Assembly: GCA_045805565.1 (NCBI GenBank)
Contig: JBJMKZ010000023.1
Location: 124,001 to 188,000, forward strand
DNA length: 64,000 bases
Reading direction: 5' to 3'
From: DATAEY01 sp045805565
GTDB taxonomy: Bacteria > Actinomycetota > Thermoleophilia > Solirubrobacterales > Solirubrobacteraceae
The stretch's first letter is position 1; every line of letters begins with the position of its first letter. The notes beneath the pieces were generated by a model. It worked only from the letters and a program-made list of their open reading frames with translations, made no database searches and was not told the DNA's origin. Shown here in pieces: positions 14,999 to 22,927 of the stretch. The position numbers and the translations under genes were made by a program.

Positions 14999-16792
14999 TT
15001 GATCCTGTTCGTCGTCGGATGGTCGCGGGCGGCGCCGGTGGAAGCCCAGGCCGGCGCCGGCGCGCTGCGGCGGCTCGTGGAGCGGCTGCCGTTCTTCGGC
15101 GGGGCGGGCGTCGAGTGCTGGCGAGCCCCGTCGGGAACCGCGGCTTTCGCCTGGGTGGCCCACGATCGCTCGCGGACGGGCGGCCGGCGCTACGTGCACG
15201 CCGAGCCGGACCGTGTCTGCGCCTACGCCGGCAGGCCCATCCGCTGGCGCGGGGACGCCGAGGCGGACGGGTGCGGACCCCTCGAACCGCGCGACTTCCT
15301 GTCCTCGCCGCGCGAGTCGACGCGGGGACTCGACGGACGCTGGGTCGTCATCCGCTACAACGACGCCGAGCGAGCGCTGGACGTGTGGAGCGACGCGCTG
15401 GGCGCCTATCCGGTGTTCCTCGCGCACGCCGGCGAGGTCACCTGGCTGTCCAACAGCGCCGCGCTGCTGCACACGCTCGACGGCGGCCGGGAGGCCGACC
15501 TCGCGGCGCTGGCGGGGCTGCTCGGCGGGGGATGGCCGCTGGACGGGCATCCGGTATGGGCCGGCGTGCGCCGCCTGGCCCGGGGCGCGACGCTGCACCT
15601 GGAGCCGCACCGGGGCCCGCGATGCCACGAGCAGCTGCCGGCGGCGGAGATCGCCGCCATGCTCGGTGCCGGGCTCGACCGCAAGCGGGCGGCGCGGACG
15701 CTGGTGGCGGCCACGCGCGCGCTGGCCGACTGGCCGGGCCGGCCGAGCGTGGTCCCCGTCACGGGAGGCCGCGACTCGCGACTGGTGCTGGCGGCGGCGC
15801 TGGCGGCGGGAATCGACTTCGACGCCGCCACCGGCGGCGCCCCCGGCGACCCCGACGTGGAGAGCGCCCGGCGCCTGTGTCAGGCGGCAGGGATCTCCCA
15901 CGCCCTGCTACCCGCTGACCCCCACGGCGACGTCTTCGGGGAGCCAGTCGAGGCCGCGCGGCTGCTGGCGCTGAGCGCGGGCGGAACCGCCTCGCTGGCC
16001 GACGCCGCCGGCTTCCCGCTGGGACCACGGCCCGGCCCGCTCCCCATCTGGCACAGCGGGCAGGGGGGCGAGGTGGCACGGGGCTACTACGGCGTCGGGC
16101 AGGGGGGTGCCGGCGAGCTGGTCGCCCTGCTGTACCGGCGCTTCGTCGGGCGGCGGCCGGGACGCGTCGAGCCGCTCTCCGAGCGCGGCCGCGCGCTGGT
16201 CGAGGGTCAGCTCCGCGAATGGGTGGAGGACCAGCTGGCGTCCGGGATCGACCCCGTCGACGTGCCCGACGTCTTCTACCTGCTCAAGCGCATGGGAACC
16301 TGGGCGGGCCCCACGCACGGCGCCGTCGAGTTCGTGCGCGACACCACCTCGCCGCTGTGGTCATCGCGCATGCTGCCCTTCGAGCTCGGGCTGGCGGCCG
16401 GCGAGCGCGCCCGCGAGCACTTCCACTTGCGCCTGCTGCGGGAGCTGGCCCCCGAGCTGGTCGGAGTGCCCTTCGCCGACGGCTTCTCGTGGACCGGGAG
16501 GCGATCGCGCGCCGCGCGGGCCCGCGCCCTGGCGGCGAAGTCGCTGGCCGAGCTGCGGCGTCGGGCCCGGCCCTCGGTCGGCGAGCGCGATCGCGTCGCC
16601 GACCCGTTCGGGCGGGTCCAGCGGCTGGTGCGCGAGGCGGCGTCAGCCCGGCCCGACCACCCCGCCTGGGAGGTGCTCGACCGCGGCCGGGTGGACTCGC
16701 TGCTCACCCGCGCCCCGGGCGGGCTGGACACCATGAGCCGCTATTACGTCTGGCGGCTGGCCACCGTCCTGCTGACCGACGAGCTCGCCTAG
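14999..16792 (+). CDS. Asparagine-synthase-like ATP-dependent amide-forming protein, 597 aa
   Basis: Related to the asparagine synthetase B family: a degenerate N-terminal glutaminase-like domain (to about residue 190), then an ATP-pyrophosphatase-type domain whose PP-loop is VVPVTGGRDSRLVLAAAL at about residues 250-267. The predicted N-terminus, starting at TTG 14999 as MILFVVGWSR, has no cysteine at position 2. Glutamine hydrolysis is therefore unlikely and the enzyme may use ammonia or activate another carboxylate. The frame stays open far upstream, but the preceding gene ends at 14921 and nothing recognisable precedes MILF. No peptide precursor or glycan cluster is adjacent, so the substrate is unknown. 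The last 4 nt overlap convergent panB. Confidence 0.75.
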   Translation: MILFVVGWSRAAPVEAQAGAGALRRLVERLPFFGGAGVECWRAPSGTAAFAWVAHDRSRTGGRRYVHAEPDRVCAYAGRPIRWRGDAEADGCGPLEPRDFLSSPRESTRGLDGRWVVIRYNDAERALDVWSDALGAYPVFLAHAGEVTWLSNSAALLHTLDGGREADLAALAGLLGGGWPLDGHPVWAGVRRLARGATLHLEPHRGPRCHEQLPAAEIAAMLGAGLDRKRAARTLVAATRALADWPGRPSVVPVTGGRDSRLVLAAALAAGIDFDAATGGAPGDPDVESARRLCQAAGISHALLPADPHGDVFGEPVEAARLLALSAGGTASLADAAGFPLGPRPGPLPIWHSGQGGEVARGYYGVGQGGAGELVALLYRRFVGRRPGRVEPLSERGRALVEGQLREWVEDQLASGIDPVDVPDVFYLLKRMGTWAGPTHGAVEFVRDTTSPLWSSRMLPFELGLAAGERAREHFHLRLLRELAPELVGVPFADGFSWTGRRSRAARARALAAKSLAELRRRARPSVGERDRVADPFGRVQRLVREAASARPDHPAWEVLDRGRVDSLLTRAPGGLDTMSRYYVWRLATVLLTDELA

Positions 16793-17679
16793 CCGCCGGC
16801 GATCGCCGAGCGGAAGGCCTCAAGCTCCTCGGGGTCGATCGAGTACGCGTGCTCGGCGTCCGGGAAGCGGCCGGAGCGCACGTCCTCGGCGAACGCGCGC
16901 ACGGCATCGACCATCTCCCCCCGCAGCGCCGCGTAGCGCTTCACGAATCGGGGCGTCATCCCGTCGCCGATCCCCAGCAGATCGTGAAAGACCAGCACCT
17001 GGCCGTCGGTGGCGCCGCCGGCTCCGATGCCGATCACCGGGATCTCCAGCCGGGGCATGAGCTCCGTGGCCACCGCCGCCGGGATCGCCTCGAACACCAG
17101 CGAGAAGCAGCCCGCCTCCTGCAGGGCGACCGCGTCGCGGGCCACCTGGAGGGCGCGGTCGGCGGTCCGGCCCTGGGCGCGGTAGCCGCCCAGGGCCGTG
17201 GCGGTCTGGGGAGTGAGGCCCACGTGGCCCATCACCGGGATCCCGGCCTGGACGATGGCTCGTGCCCGGGGCACGGAGCTACCGCCGCGCTCGAGCTTGA
17301 CGGCGTCGCAGCCGGCTTCCTTGACGAACCGCTGGGCGGTGGCCACCCCCTGCTCGTCGGACGCCTCGTAGGACCCGAACGGGAGGTCGCCCACCAACAG
17401 CGGCGTGCGCAGTCCGCGCCGCACGGCGGTCGCCAGCATGAGCATCTCCTCGATCGAGACCGGGACGGTCGACCCATAGCCCAGCACCACCTGGGCGGCG
17501 GAGTCGCCGACCAGGACGAGATCGACCCCCGCCTCCTCGGCCACCCCGGCGCCGGGGAAGTCGTAGGCGGTCACCATCACGATCGGCTCCCCGAGGCGCT
17601 TCTTCTCCGCCAGCCGAGGGAGCGTCATCGGGAGGCGATCGATGGTGGGTGTGCCGGTTACGTGGGGCGGGGTGGACAT
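16789..17679 (-). CDS. panB: 3-methyl-2-oxobutanoate hydroxymethyltransferase PanB, 296 aa
   Basis: First committed enzyme of pantothenate synthesis: adds a hydroxymethyl group from methylene-tetrahydrofolate to alpha-ketoisovalerate, giving ketopantoate. Motifs of the TIM-barrel family are clear: MVTAYDFPGAGVAEEAG, DLVLVGDSAAQVVLGY (metal-binding Asp), DLPFGSYEAS, VKLERGG, GIPVMGHVGLTPQ, and VIGIGAGGATDGQVLVFHDL. ATG 17679 is used; ATG 17628 (MTLPRLAEKKR) is an alternative that removes a non-conserved 17-residue lead. It is the last gene of DUF2520-panC-panD-panB, 31 nt after panD, so three of the pathway's four enzymes are together; ketopantoate reductase is not in view. Confidence 0.96.
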   Translation of the reverse strand: MSTPPHVTGTPTIDRLPMTLPRLAEKKRLGEPIVMVTAYDFPGAGVAEEAGVDLVLVGDSAAQVVLGYGSTVPVSIEEMLMLATAVRRGLRTPLLVGDLPFGSYEASDEQGVATAQRFVKEAGCDAVKLERGGSSVPRARAIVQAGIPVMGHVGLTPQTATALGGYRAQGRTADRALQVARDAVALQEAGCFSLVFEAIPAAVATELMPRLEIPVIGIGAGGATDGQVLVFHDLLGIGDGMTPRFVKRYAALRGEMVDAVRAFAEDVRSGRFPDAEHAYSIDPEELEAFRSAIAGG

Positions 17680-17710
17680 CGTGGTCCTCCTTGTCCGGTT
17701 GACGCCCTGC

Positions 17711-18091
17711 CTAGGAGGCCAGGGTCGCCACCTCGTGGTCTACGTTCGCTATCCGGTTGTCGCGCGTCACGTGGACGACCCGGGGGCGCTGGGCGGCCAG
17801 CTCGGCCTCGTCGTAGCTCGCATACGAGAGCACGATCACCGTGTCGCCCCGGGTGACGAGGCGGGCGGCGGCGCCGTTCAGCTTCACCTCGCCCGATCCA
17901 CGGTCGCCGGCGATGGCGTAGGTCGTCAGGCGCGCGCCGTTGTCGATATCGAGCACGTGCACCTGCTCGTGCTCGACGATGTCGGCGGCCTCCAGCAGGT
18001 CCGGGTCAACGGTCACCGACCCGACGTAGTGCAGGTCGCAGTCGGTCACCGTGGCGCGGTGGATCTTCGACTTCAGCATCACGCGTTGCAT
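17711..18091 (-). CDS. panD: Aspartate 1-decarboxylase PanD, 126 aa
   Basis: Pyruvoyl-dependent decarboxylase making beta-alanine for pantothenate. The proenzyme self-cleavage site is present: LHYVGSVTVDPDLL, with the bond between Gly24 and Ser25, where Ser becomes the pyruvoyl group. The N-terminal MLKSKIHRATVT and the segment NGARLTTYAIAGDRGSGEV are conserved, and GDTVIVLSYA follows. The length is the usual one. It overlaps the panC stop by 1 nt (18091) and so follows panC in one transcript. Confidence 0.97.
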   Translation of the reverse strand: MQRVMLKSKIHRATVTDCDLHYVGSVTVDPDLLEAADIVEHEQVHVLDIDNGARLTTYAIAGDRGSGEVKLNGAAARLVTRGDTVIVLSYASYDEAELAAQRPRVVHVTRDNRIANVDHEVATLAS

Positions 18092-18969
18092 CAGATGGCC
18101 GTTCCCCCGTTGGATGACGCGCGCTCGGGGCGCACGATCGTGTTGTCGATCAGCCTGGCGCCGCCGACCCGCGCGGCGACGGCGAGCAGGGTGTCCCCGT
18201 CGATCGTCGCCACCGGCGCGAGGGTCTCGGGCGAGACAAGCTCCAGGTACTCAGGCTGGACGCCATGGGCCTCCATCGCGGCCTGGGCGGCGCGCGCCAC
18301 CGTGGCGGCGTCGCGTTCCCCGCCCGCCACCGAGCGCTCGGCCGCCGCCAGGGCCCGGTGAAGCGCAACCGCCCGGCGGCGGTCGGTCGGTCGCAGGTAC
18401 GCGTTGCGGCTGGACAGCGCGAGCCCGTCGGGCTCGCGGACGGTCGGGCACACCTCGACCCGGACCGGGAAGTCCAGGTCGCGCGCCATGCGGGCGATCA
18501 CCAGCGCCTGCTGGGCGTCCTTGCGCCCGAAGTACGCCACGTCGGGCCCCACCAGGTTGAACAGCTTGGCCACCACCGTGGTCACGCCCCTGAAGTGGTC
18601 CGGGCCGCGCGAGGCGCCCTCCAGCACCTCGGTGAGGCCGCCTACCTCGACCGCGGTGGCGAATCCCTCCGGATAGATCTCCCCGGCCGGCGGCGCGAAC
18701 AGCAGGTCGGCGCCGGCGGCGTCGGCGAGGTCCCCGTCGCGCCGCTCGTCACGCGGGTAGGCCTCGAAGTCCTCGCCCTCCGCGAACTGGGTCGGGTTGA
18801 CGAACAGCGAGACCACCACCAGTTCGCACTCCTGGCGCGCGCGGCGGATCAGCGACAGGTGCCCCTCGTGCAGCGCTCCCATGGTGGGGACCAGGCCGAT
18901 GGAGCGGCCTGCGGCGCGGACCGGCGACAGCGCCGATCGCAGCTCGGCGGCGGTTCGCAGCGTCCTCAC
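18091..18969 (-). CDS. panC: Pantoate-beta-alanine ligase PanC, 292 aa
   Basis: ATP-dependent condensation of pantoate with beta-alanine to give pantothenate. Motifs: VPTMGALHEGHLSLIRRA (HIGH-type nucleotide site), VVSLFVNPTQFAEGEDFEAY, FRGVTTVVAKLFNLV, YFGRKDAQQALV, and LALSSRNAYL. GTG 18969 overlaps the preceding DUF2520 stop by 4 nt, leaving a conserved N-terminus beginning VRTLRTAAEL. The frame is open further upstream, but that is the shadow of the preceding gene. Length fits the family. Confidence 0.97.
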   Translation of the reverse strand: MRTLRTAAELRSALSPVRAAGRSIGLVPTMGALHEGHLSLIRRARQECELVVVSLFVNPTQFAEGEDFEAYPRDERRDGDLADAAGADLLFAPPAGEIYPEGFATAVEVGGLTEVLEGASRGPDHFRGVTTVVAKLFNLVGPDVAYFGRKDAQQALVIARMARDLDFPVRVEVCPTVREPDGLALSSRNAYLRPTDRRRAVALHRALAAAERSVAGGERDAATVARAAQAAMEAHGVQPEYLELVSPETLAPVATIDGDTLLAVAARVGGARLIDNTIVRPERASSNGGTAI

Positions 18970-19721
18970 GCGGGGGCCCCCTCGCGGGACAGCGTCCGGG
19001 TGGCGTCGGCCAGCGCGTCGAACACGTCCAGCAGCTCCGGGGCGCGCTCGGCCACCGCCGCCCGCTGGCGGGCCACCGTCTCCTCGTCCCCTCTCGCCAG
19101 CGGTCCGGTGAGGGCCCGGGCCGGCCCGAGCGCCGCCCAGTTCTCCACCGTGGCCCTCACGAGCGGCACGAGATCCCGGCGCTCCAGGCCGGCCCCGGCG
19201 GCCAGGCGCTCGGCCACCGCCTGAAGGGCGACGAGGTAGTTGGAGGCAATCGAGGCGGCGGCGTGATACGCCGCGCGATCCTCGCCGTCGACCCGCACCG
19301 CCCGCATGCCCAGATCGGTCGCCAGGCGCATCGCGAGGTCGAGCGTGCGCGGGCTGGAACCGTCCACTGCGCACGCGACGCCGCGAAACCGGCCGCCCTC
19401 GGCGGTCACCGTCATCAGGGGGTGCAGGGAGAAGCGCTCGCGGCCCGGGAGGACGTCGAGGCCGAGGGCGCCCGAGCAATGGGCCACGACGGGTCCGGGG
19501 AGGATGGCCCCCCCGGCGGTGGCGATCTCACCGTCCGGCACGCACAGGATCGCGATGTCGCAGCCGGCGGCGTCGGCGCCCCGCCCCAGCGGGCCATCCA
19601 CCCGGTGGCCGGCCTGGCGCAGGGCGCCGGCTAGGGCGGCCCCGAGCCGCCCGCGTCCGACTACGGCGCACCGGAGCGAGCGTGGAGGGGGTTGTGTCGG
19701 GTTTCGGTCCAGTTCTCCCAT
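18966..19721 (-). CDS. Rossmann-like plus DUF2520 domain protein, 251 aa
   Basis: A dehydrogenase-like protein of the DUF2520 family often found directly before panC. The N-terminal Rossmann fold has CAVVGRGRLGAALAGAL (about residues 17-33) and AILCVPDGEI; the C-terminal DUF2520 part is helical, with HAAASIASNYLVALQAVAE and a late VENWAALGP segment. It resembles NADP-linked ketopantoate reductases in layout, which makes it a candidate for the otherwise missing reductase step, but the family's reaction is not established to my knowledge. ATG 19721 begins with a short non-conserved lead. It starts the pan operon. Confidence 0.85.
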   Translation of the reverse strand: MGELDRNPTQPPPRSLRCAVVGRGRLGAALAGALRQAGHRVDGPLGRGADAAGCDIAILCVPDGEIATAGGAILPGPVVAHCSGALGLDVLPGRERFSLHPLMTVTAEGGRFRGVACAVDGSSPRTLDLAMRLATDLGMRAVRVDGEDRAAYHAAASIASNYLVALQAVAERLAAGAGLERRDLVPLVRATVENWAALGPARALTGPLARGDEETVARQRAAVAERAPELLDVFDALADATRTLSREGAPA

Positions 19722-19852
19722 CGGAGATACCGGCGCGTGAAGGCCATGCTGTGGTGATGTGCACCTGCCGTACGCGCTCTTTGGGGAGTAACGGCGGCAG
19801 GCCGCCTGGAATATACCCCTCAGCCGTCGGCGGTCCGGGCTACCATCGCCCG

Positions 19853-20542
19853 ATGCCCACCTCGCAGCAGCGCCGGGAGGCGCTGAAGCGCCTGTATCTC
19901 GACGAGGCCAGGGACTGCGTACGGTGCCCGCTCGCCCAGACCCGCACGCATGTCGTGTTCGGCGCGGGCGACGCCGACGCCGACCTGATGTTCGTGGGCG
20001 AGGCACCGGGTCGCAACGAGGACGAGGCCGGGCTGCCGTTCGTGGGTCAGGCCGGGAAGCTGCTGGACCGCCTGCTGGCGGATATCGGACTCGAGCGCGG
20101 CCAGGTCTTCATCGCCAACGTGCTCAAGTGCCGCCCGCCCAACAACCGCGACCCGATGCCCGGCGAGATCGAGGCGTGCCAGGACTATCTGCGCCGTCAG
20201 GTGGACCTCATCGAGCCGCGGGTGGTCTGCACCCTGGGCAACTTCTCCACCAAGCTGCTTCGGGCCGAGCCCACCGGGATCACCCGCCTGCACGGCCGGC
20301 CGGAGATCCGCACCGTGGGCACGCGCGCGGTCCGCCTGTACCCCCTCTATCACCCGGCGGCCGCGCTCTACACCCCGTCGACGCTGGAGACCCTGCGGGC
20401 GGACTTCGCGCGCATTCCCGAGCTGCTCGGGCTCCCGGTCCCGCCGGCTCCCGAGCCCCAAGAGATCCCCGAGCCCGCGCAGGAGCCGGTGACGGCCGCC
20501 GCCGCGGCGGCGGATCCCCAGCCGCAGCTCGGCCTGTTCTGA
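19853..20542 (+). CDS. Family 4 uracil-DNA glycosylase (Fe-S), 229 aa
   Basis: Removes uracil from DNA in base-excision repair. Family 4 motifs are visible: FVGEAPGRNEDEAGLPFVGQ at about residues 44-63 (water-activating and uracil-binding loop) and the C-terminal YHPAAALYTP loop that inserts in the minor groove. The Fe-S cluster cysteines are present in pattern: CVRC near residues 22-25, one in VLKCRPP and one in VVCTLGN. The Pro/Ala/Glu-rich tail (from about residue 200), ending in QPQLGLF, is non-conserved. ATG 19853 was chosen at the conserved start; the divergent pan operon begins 131 bp away, and ATATACC-like sequences lie between. Confidence 0.93.
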   Translation: MPTSQQRREALKRLYLDEARDCVRCPLAQTRTHVVFGAGDADADLMFVGEAPGRNEDEAGLPFVGQAGKLLDRLLADIGLERGQVFIANVLKCRPPNNRDPMPGEIEACQDYLRRQVDLIEPRVVCTLGNFSTKLLRAEPTGITRLHGRPEIRTVGTRAVRLYPLYHPAAALYTPSTLETLRADFARIPELLGLPVPPAPEPQEIPEPAQEPVTAAAAAADPQPQLGLF

Positions 20543-20561
20543 GCTCGGCGCCGCCGCCGGG

Positions 20562-21320
20562 TCAGGGCACGATCTCCTGGTCCGGGCGGGACCCGGACGC
20601 CTGCGGCCTGCGGGCCAGGAAGCAGAACTGGCCGCACAGCAGGAGCTTGATCGCGTTCACCGACCGCCGGTCCAACCGGGCGACGCGGCCGAACAGCCCG
20701 ATGAAGCGGTTGAGCGGCGACTCCCGCGCCCACCACCGGTAGAAGAACCGATGCATCCCCATGCCGCGCTGCACCACCAGCGTCAGCCCGTCGATGTTGG
20801 GCCGGAACTCCACCGGCTCCAGCCCGGCGTCCTGGAGCAGCAGCGCCAGGCCGTAGGGGGTGAAGTTGCCCACGCTCAGCGAGTGGTAGGGCTCCAGCTG
20901 GGAGGTCGAGCCGGCAAGATGACCCCCGAGCTCCAGCACCCGCATCACCTCGCGCATCAGCGGCTCGGGACGCCGAACGTGCTCGAGCACCTGCTTGCAG
21001 AAGACCAGCTCGAACTCGCCGTCGCCGAACGGGATGCGCGCGCCCTCGAAGGTGGCGAATTCCGCATCCGAGCGCGTCCGGGACGCCACCTCCGGCGAGG
21101 TTTGCAGATCCAGTCCCACCCAGCGCACGTCGGGATCGAAACGCCGGAACACGTCGACCGAGTCGCCTGCCCCACAGCCTAGGTCCAGCACGCGGGCCGG
21201 GCCCGAGCGGTGCCGGAGCCGCCGGTACCACTCGCCGACGTACCACTCCGCGACGACCTGCCGCGTGTGATCGGCGGGAACACGCTCCCCCAGCAGCTCG
21301 AGCAGGTCGTCGGCCAGCAT
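20562..21320 (-). CDS. Class I SAM-dependent methyltransferase, 252 aa
   Basis: A Rossmann-type methyltransferase, substrate unknown. SAM-binding motif I is ARVLDLGCGAGDSVDVFR (about residues 42-59), then WVGLDLQTSPEV (acidic residue for ribose), and a motif III-like ELVFCKQVLEHVRRPEPLM. The C-terminal half carries NIDGLTLVVQRGMGMHRFF and a basic region, RVARLDRRSVNAIKLLL, that could touch a membrane or polyanion. It is convergent with the uracil-DNA glycosylase gene 19 nt away and separated from dodecin by 74 nt. The frame does not reveal any pathway partner. Confidence 0.8.
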   Translation of the reverse strand: MLADDLLELLGERVPADHTRQVVAEWYVGEWYRRLRHRSGPARVLDLGCGAGDSVDVFRRFDPDVRWVGLDLQTSPEVASRTRSDAEFATFEGARIPFGDGEFELVFCKQVLEHVRRPEPLMREVMRVLELGGHLAGSTSQLEPYHSLSVGNFTPYGLALLLQDAGLEPVEFRPNIDGLTLVVQRGMGMHRFFYRWWARESPLNRFIGLFGRVARLDRRSVNAIKLLLCGQFCFLARRPQASGSRPDQEIVP

Positions 21321-21394
21321 CTACGACCCGCTCATCGCCGGGCTCTTCCGCCACGGGGTCGCGGCTTGCCCGCGGGCTGGAATGCCGCCAACCT

Positions 21395-21601
21395 CTATTC
21401 GGAGATCCGCTCGACCAGGAACGCGACCCGCACGTGTGCCCGCCACTCGTCCAGGTTCTCGCCTCGCAGCCCGGTGGACACCACGTCCACCGCCCGGATG
21501 TTGCGCAGCGTCTGGCGCGCCTCGGCGAGCGCGTCCTGGACCGCCTCGTCGGAGCCGGTGGGCGAGCTGCCCACCAGCTCGATGATCTTGACTACCGGCA
21601 T
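21395..21601 (-). CDS. Dodecin, flavin-binding protein, 68 aa
   Basis: Dodecin is a small protein that forms a hollow dodecamer and binds flavins (riboflavin/FMN/FAD), and in some families CoA, as storage or buffer. The sequence follows the family fold: a beta strand MPVVKIIELVGSSP, a helix SDEAVQDALAEARQTLRNIR, and two strands AVDVVSTGLRGENL and WRAHVRVAFLVE. The WRAHVRVAF pattern, with aromatic and basic residues, is typical. GGAGGAGG precedes the ATG as a strong ribosome binding site. Three 31-bp tandem repeats, each holding a TAGGNT hexamer on this strand, lie just upstream. Confidence 0.93.
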   Translation of the reverse strand: MPVVKIIELVGSSPTGSDEAVQDALAEARQTLRNIRAVDVVSTGLRGENLDEWRAHVRVAFLVERISE

Positions 21602-21628
21602 CGGCCTCCTCCGCCTGGTTGACCGGGA

Positions 21629-21727
21629 GAGCCTAGTCGGCCGGCCTGCACCGAGCCGGGAGCCTATCCGGCCGGCCCGAGCCGAGCCGGGATCCTATCC
21701 GCGCGGCCTGCGCCGGGCCGGGAGCCC
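21629..21727. repeat. 31-bp imperfect tandem repeats (three full copies plus a partial)
   Basis: Units begin at 21629, 21660, 21691 and (partial) 21722, exactly 31 bp apart. Each starts GAGCCTA or GATCCTA, followed by a GGCCGGCC-like palindrome or its variant. On the minus strand each unit presents TAGGCT, TAGGCT or TAGGAT, which are -10-like hexamers facing dodecin. They occupy most of the 206-bp gap between dodecin and tsaE. Confidence 0.7.
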
Positions 21728-21753
21728 CGGCCGCCGGCCGGTCCCGCCACGGT

Positions 21754-21759
21754 TAGAGT
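21754..21759 (+). promoter_or_regulatory. -10 hexamer TAGAGT for the tsaE operon
   Basis: TAGAGT lies 11 nt before an ATG at 21771 that opens a 14-codon frame ending at 21815, overlapping the tsaE TTG. The promoter fits a leaderless or nearly leaderless transcript whose first codons might form a leader peptide. Confidence 0.45.
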
Positions 21760-21807
21760 TGGGCGGCCTGATGCTGATCGGCTTGCGCGCGCGGTCGCGC
21801 TCCGCGG

Positions 21808-22236
21808 TTGTCTGACGACCCGGCTCCGAGGGTCGCGGACACCCGCAGCGCGGCCGAGACCGAGGCCGTGGGCGCGGAGGTGGCCACGGCGCTGCGCCCC
21901 GGCGACGTCGTGCTGGTCTCGGGCGACCTCGGGTCGGGCAAGACCACGTTCGTGCGCGGGGCCTGCCGGGGGCTGGGGGTGACCGGGGCGGTGACCAGCC
22001 CCACCTTCAACCTCGCGCAGCGCTATCGAGGCCGGGTGGCGGTCTCGCACCTGGATCTCTATCGACTGGAGCATCCCGATGACGAGGACCCGGGGCTCCT
22101 CGCCGAGTACCTGTCCCGGGACGCGGTGGTGTTCGTGGAATGGCCCGAGCGCGCCGACCCCGGGATACGCCGGGTCACGGCCCGGGTCCGGCTCGAGCAC
22201 CGTGGTGGAGACCGCCGGCGGGTAACCGTGTCGTGA
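21808..22236 (+). CDS. tsaE: tRNA t6A biosynthesis ATPase TsaE, 142 aa
   Basis: P-loop ATPase that cycles the TsaB-TsaD complex during synthesis of N6-threonylcarbamoyladenosine in ANN-reading tRNAs. Walker A is SGDLGSGKTTFVRGACRGLG; TSPTFNLAQRYRG and HLDLYRLEHPDD are the conserved switch and catalytic segments; VVFVEWPERAD ends the core. The only in-frame start after an upstream stop is TTG 21808. A leading 14-codon frame overlaps it. Its stop overlaps tsaB by 4 nt. Confidence 0.95.
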   Translation: MSDDPAPRVADTRSAAETEAVGAEVATALRPGDVVLVSGDLGSGKTTFVRGACRGLGVTGAVTSPTFNLAQRYRGRVAVSHLDLYRLEHPDDEDPGLLAEYLSRDAVVFVEWPERADPGIRRVTARVRLEHRGGDRRRVTVS

Positions 22237-22922
22237 GCCTGCTCGCCTTCGACACCGCGACAGCGGCCACGGCGGTGGCGGTGGAGCGCCGGGACGGCGC
22301 CGTGTTCGAGGCCCGGCACGACCCCGCGCCGGGCGAGCGTCCAGGACATGCGACCCGCCTGCTCGGTCTCGTCGAGGAGGCTCTGGCGGCCGCGGGGGTC
22401 GAGCTGTCGCAGGTGCGGCGCGTGGCGGTGGGAACCGGGCCGGGCTCCTACACCGGCCTGCGAATCGGGGTGGCCACCGCGCGCGGTCTGGCGCAGGCGC
22501 ACGGCGCGCAGCTGGTCGGCGTCTCCAGCCTGCGGACCCTCGCCGAAGGCGCCGCCCGAAGCGCCGGCCGCGCGGCTTGTCTGGCCGTGCTCGACGCGCG
22601 GCGGGGCGAGGCGTTCGCCGCCGCCTGGCGGGACGGCGAGGAGCTGCTGGCGCCGGCGGCAGTGTCCCCGTCCGAGCTTCAGCGGGCGGCGGGCAAGCTA
22701 CCGCGGCCCGTGCTGGCGGTCGGGGAGGGGGCGCTACGATTCCGGCAGGACATCGAGCCGGCCGGGGCTGCCATCCCGCCAGACGACGATCCGATCCACC
22801 GGCTGAGCGCCGCGCCTATGTGCCGGCTGGCCGGTGCGGCGGAGCCGGCCGCGCGAGAGGCGGTCCTGCCCGCGTACCTGCGACTGCCCGACGCCGAGAT
22901 CGCCCGCCGCCGCCGCACATAG
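22233..22922 (+). CDS. tsaB: tRNA t6A biosynthesis protein TsaB, 229 aa
   Basis: Paralogue of TsaD with an ASKHA fold; scaffolds TsaD and TsaE and may act as its protease partner. Motifs: LLAFDTATAATAVAV at the N-terminus, RVAVGTGPGSYTGLRIGVAT (about residues 68-87), and LAVLDARRGEAFAAAW. It lacks the metal-binding histidines of TsaD, as expected for TsaB. GTG 22233 overlaps the tsaE stop. rimI begins 5 nt after its stop. The C-terminus, PAYLRLPDAEIARRR, is also typical. Confidence 0.95.
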   Translation: MSLLAFDTATAATAVAVERRDGAVFEARHDPAPGERPGHATRLLGLVEEALAAAGVELSQVRRVAVGTGPGSYTGLRIGVATARGLAQAHGAQLVGVSSLRTLAEGAARSAGRAACLAVLDARRGEAFAAAWRDGEELLAPAAVSPSELQRAAGKLPRPVLAVGEGALRFRQDIEPAGAAIPPDDDPIHRLSAAPMCRLAGAAEPAAREAVLPAYLRLPDAEIARRRRT

Positions 22923-22927
22923 CCGCC

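Noticed and set aside
21629..21727. CRISPR array
   Set aside because: The 31-bp units are directly adjacent without unique spacers, and no cas genes are nearby.
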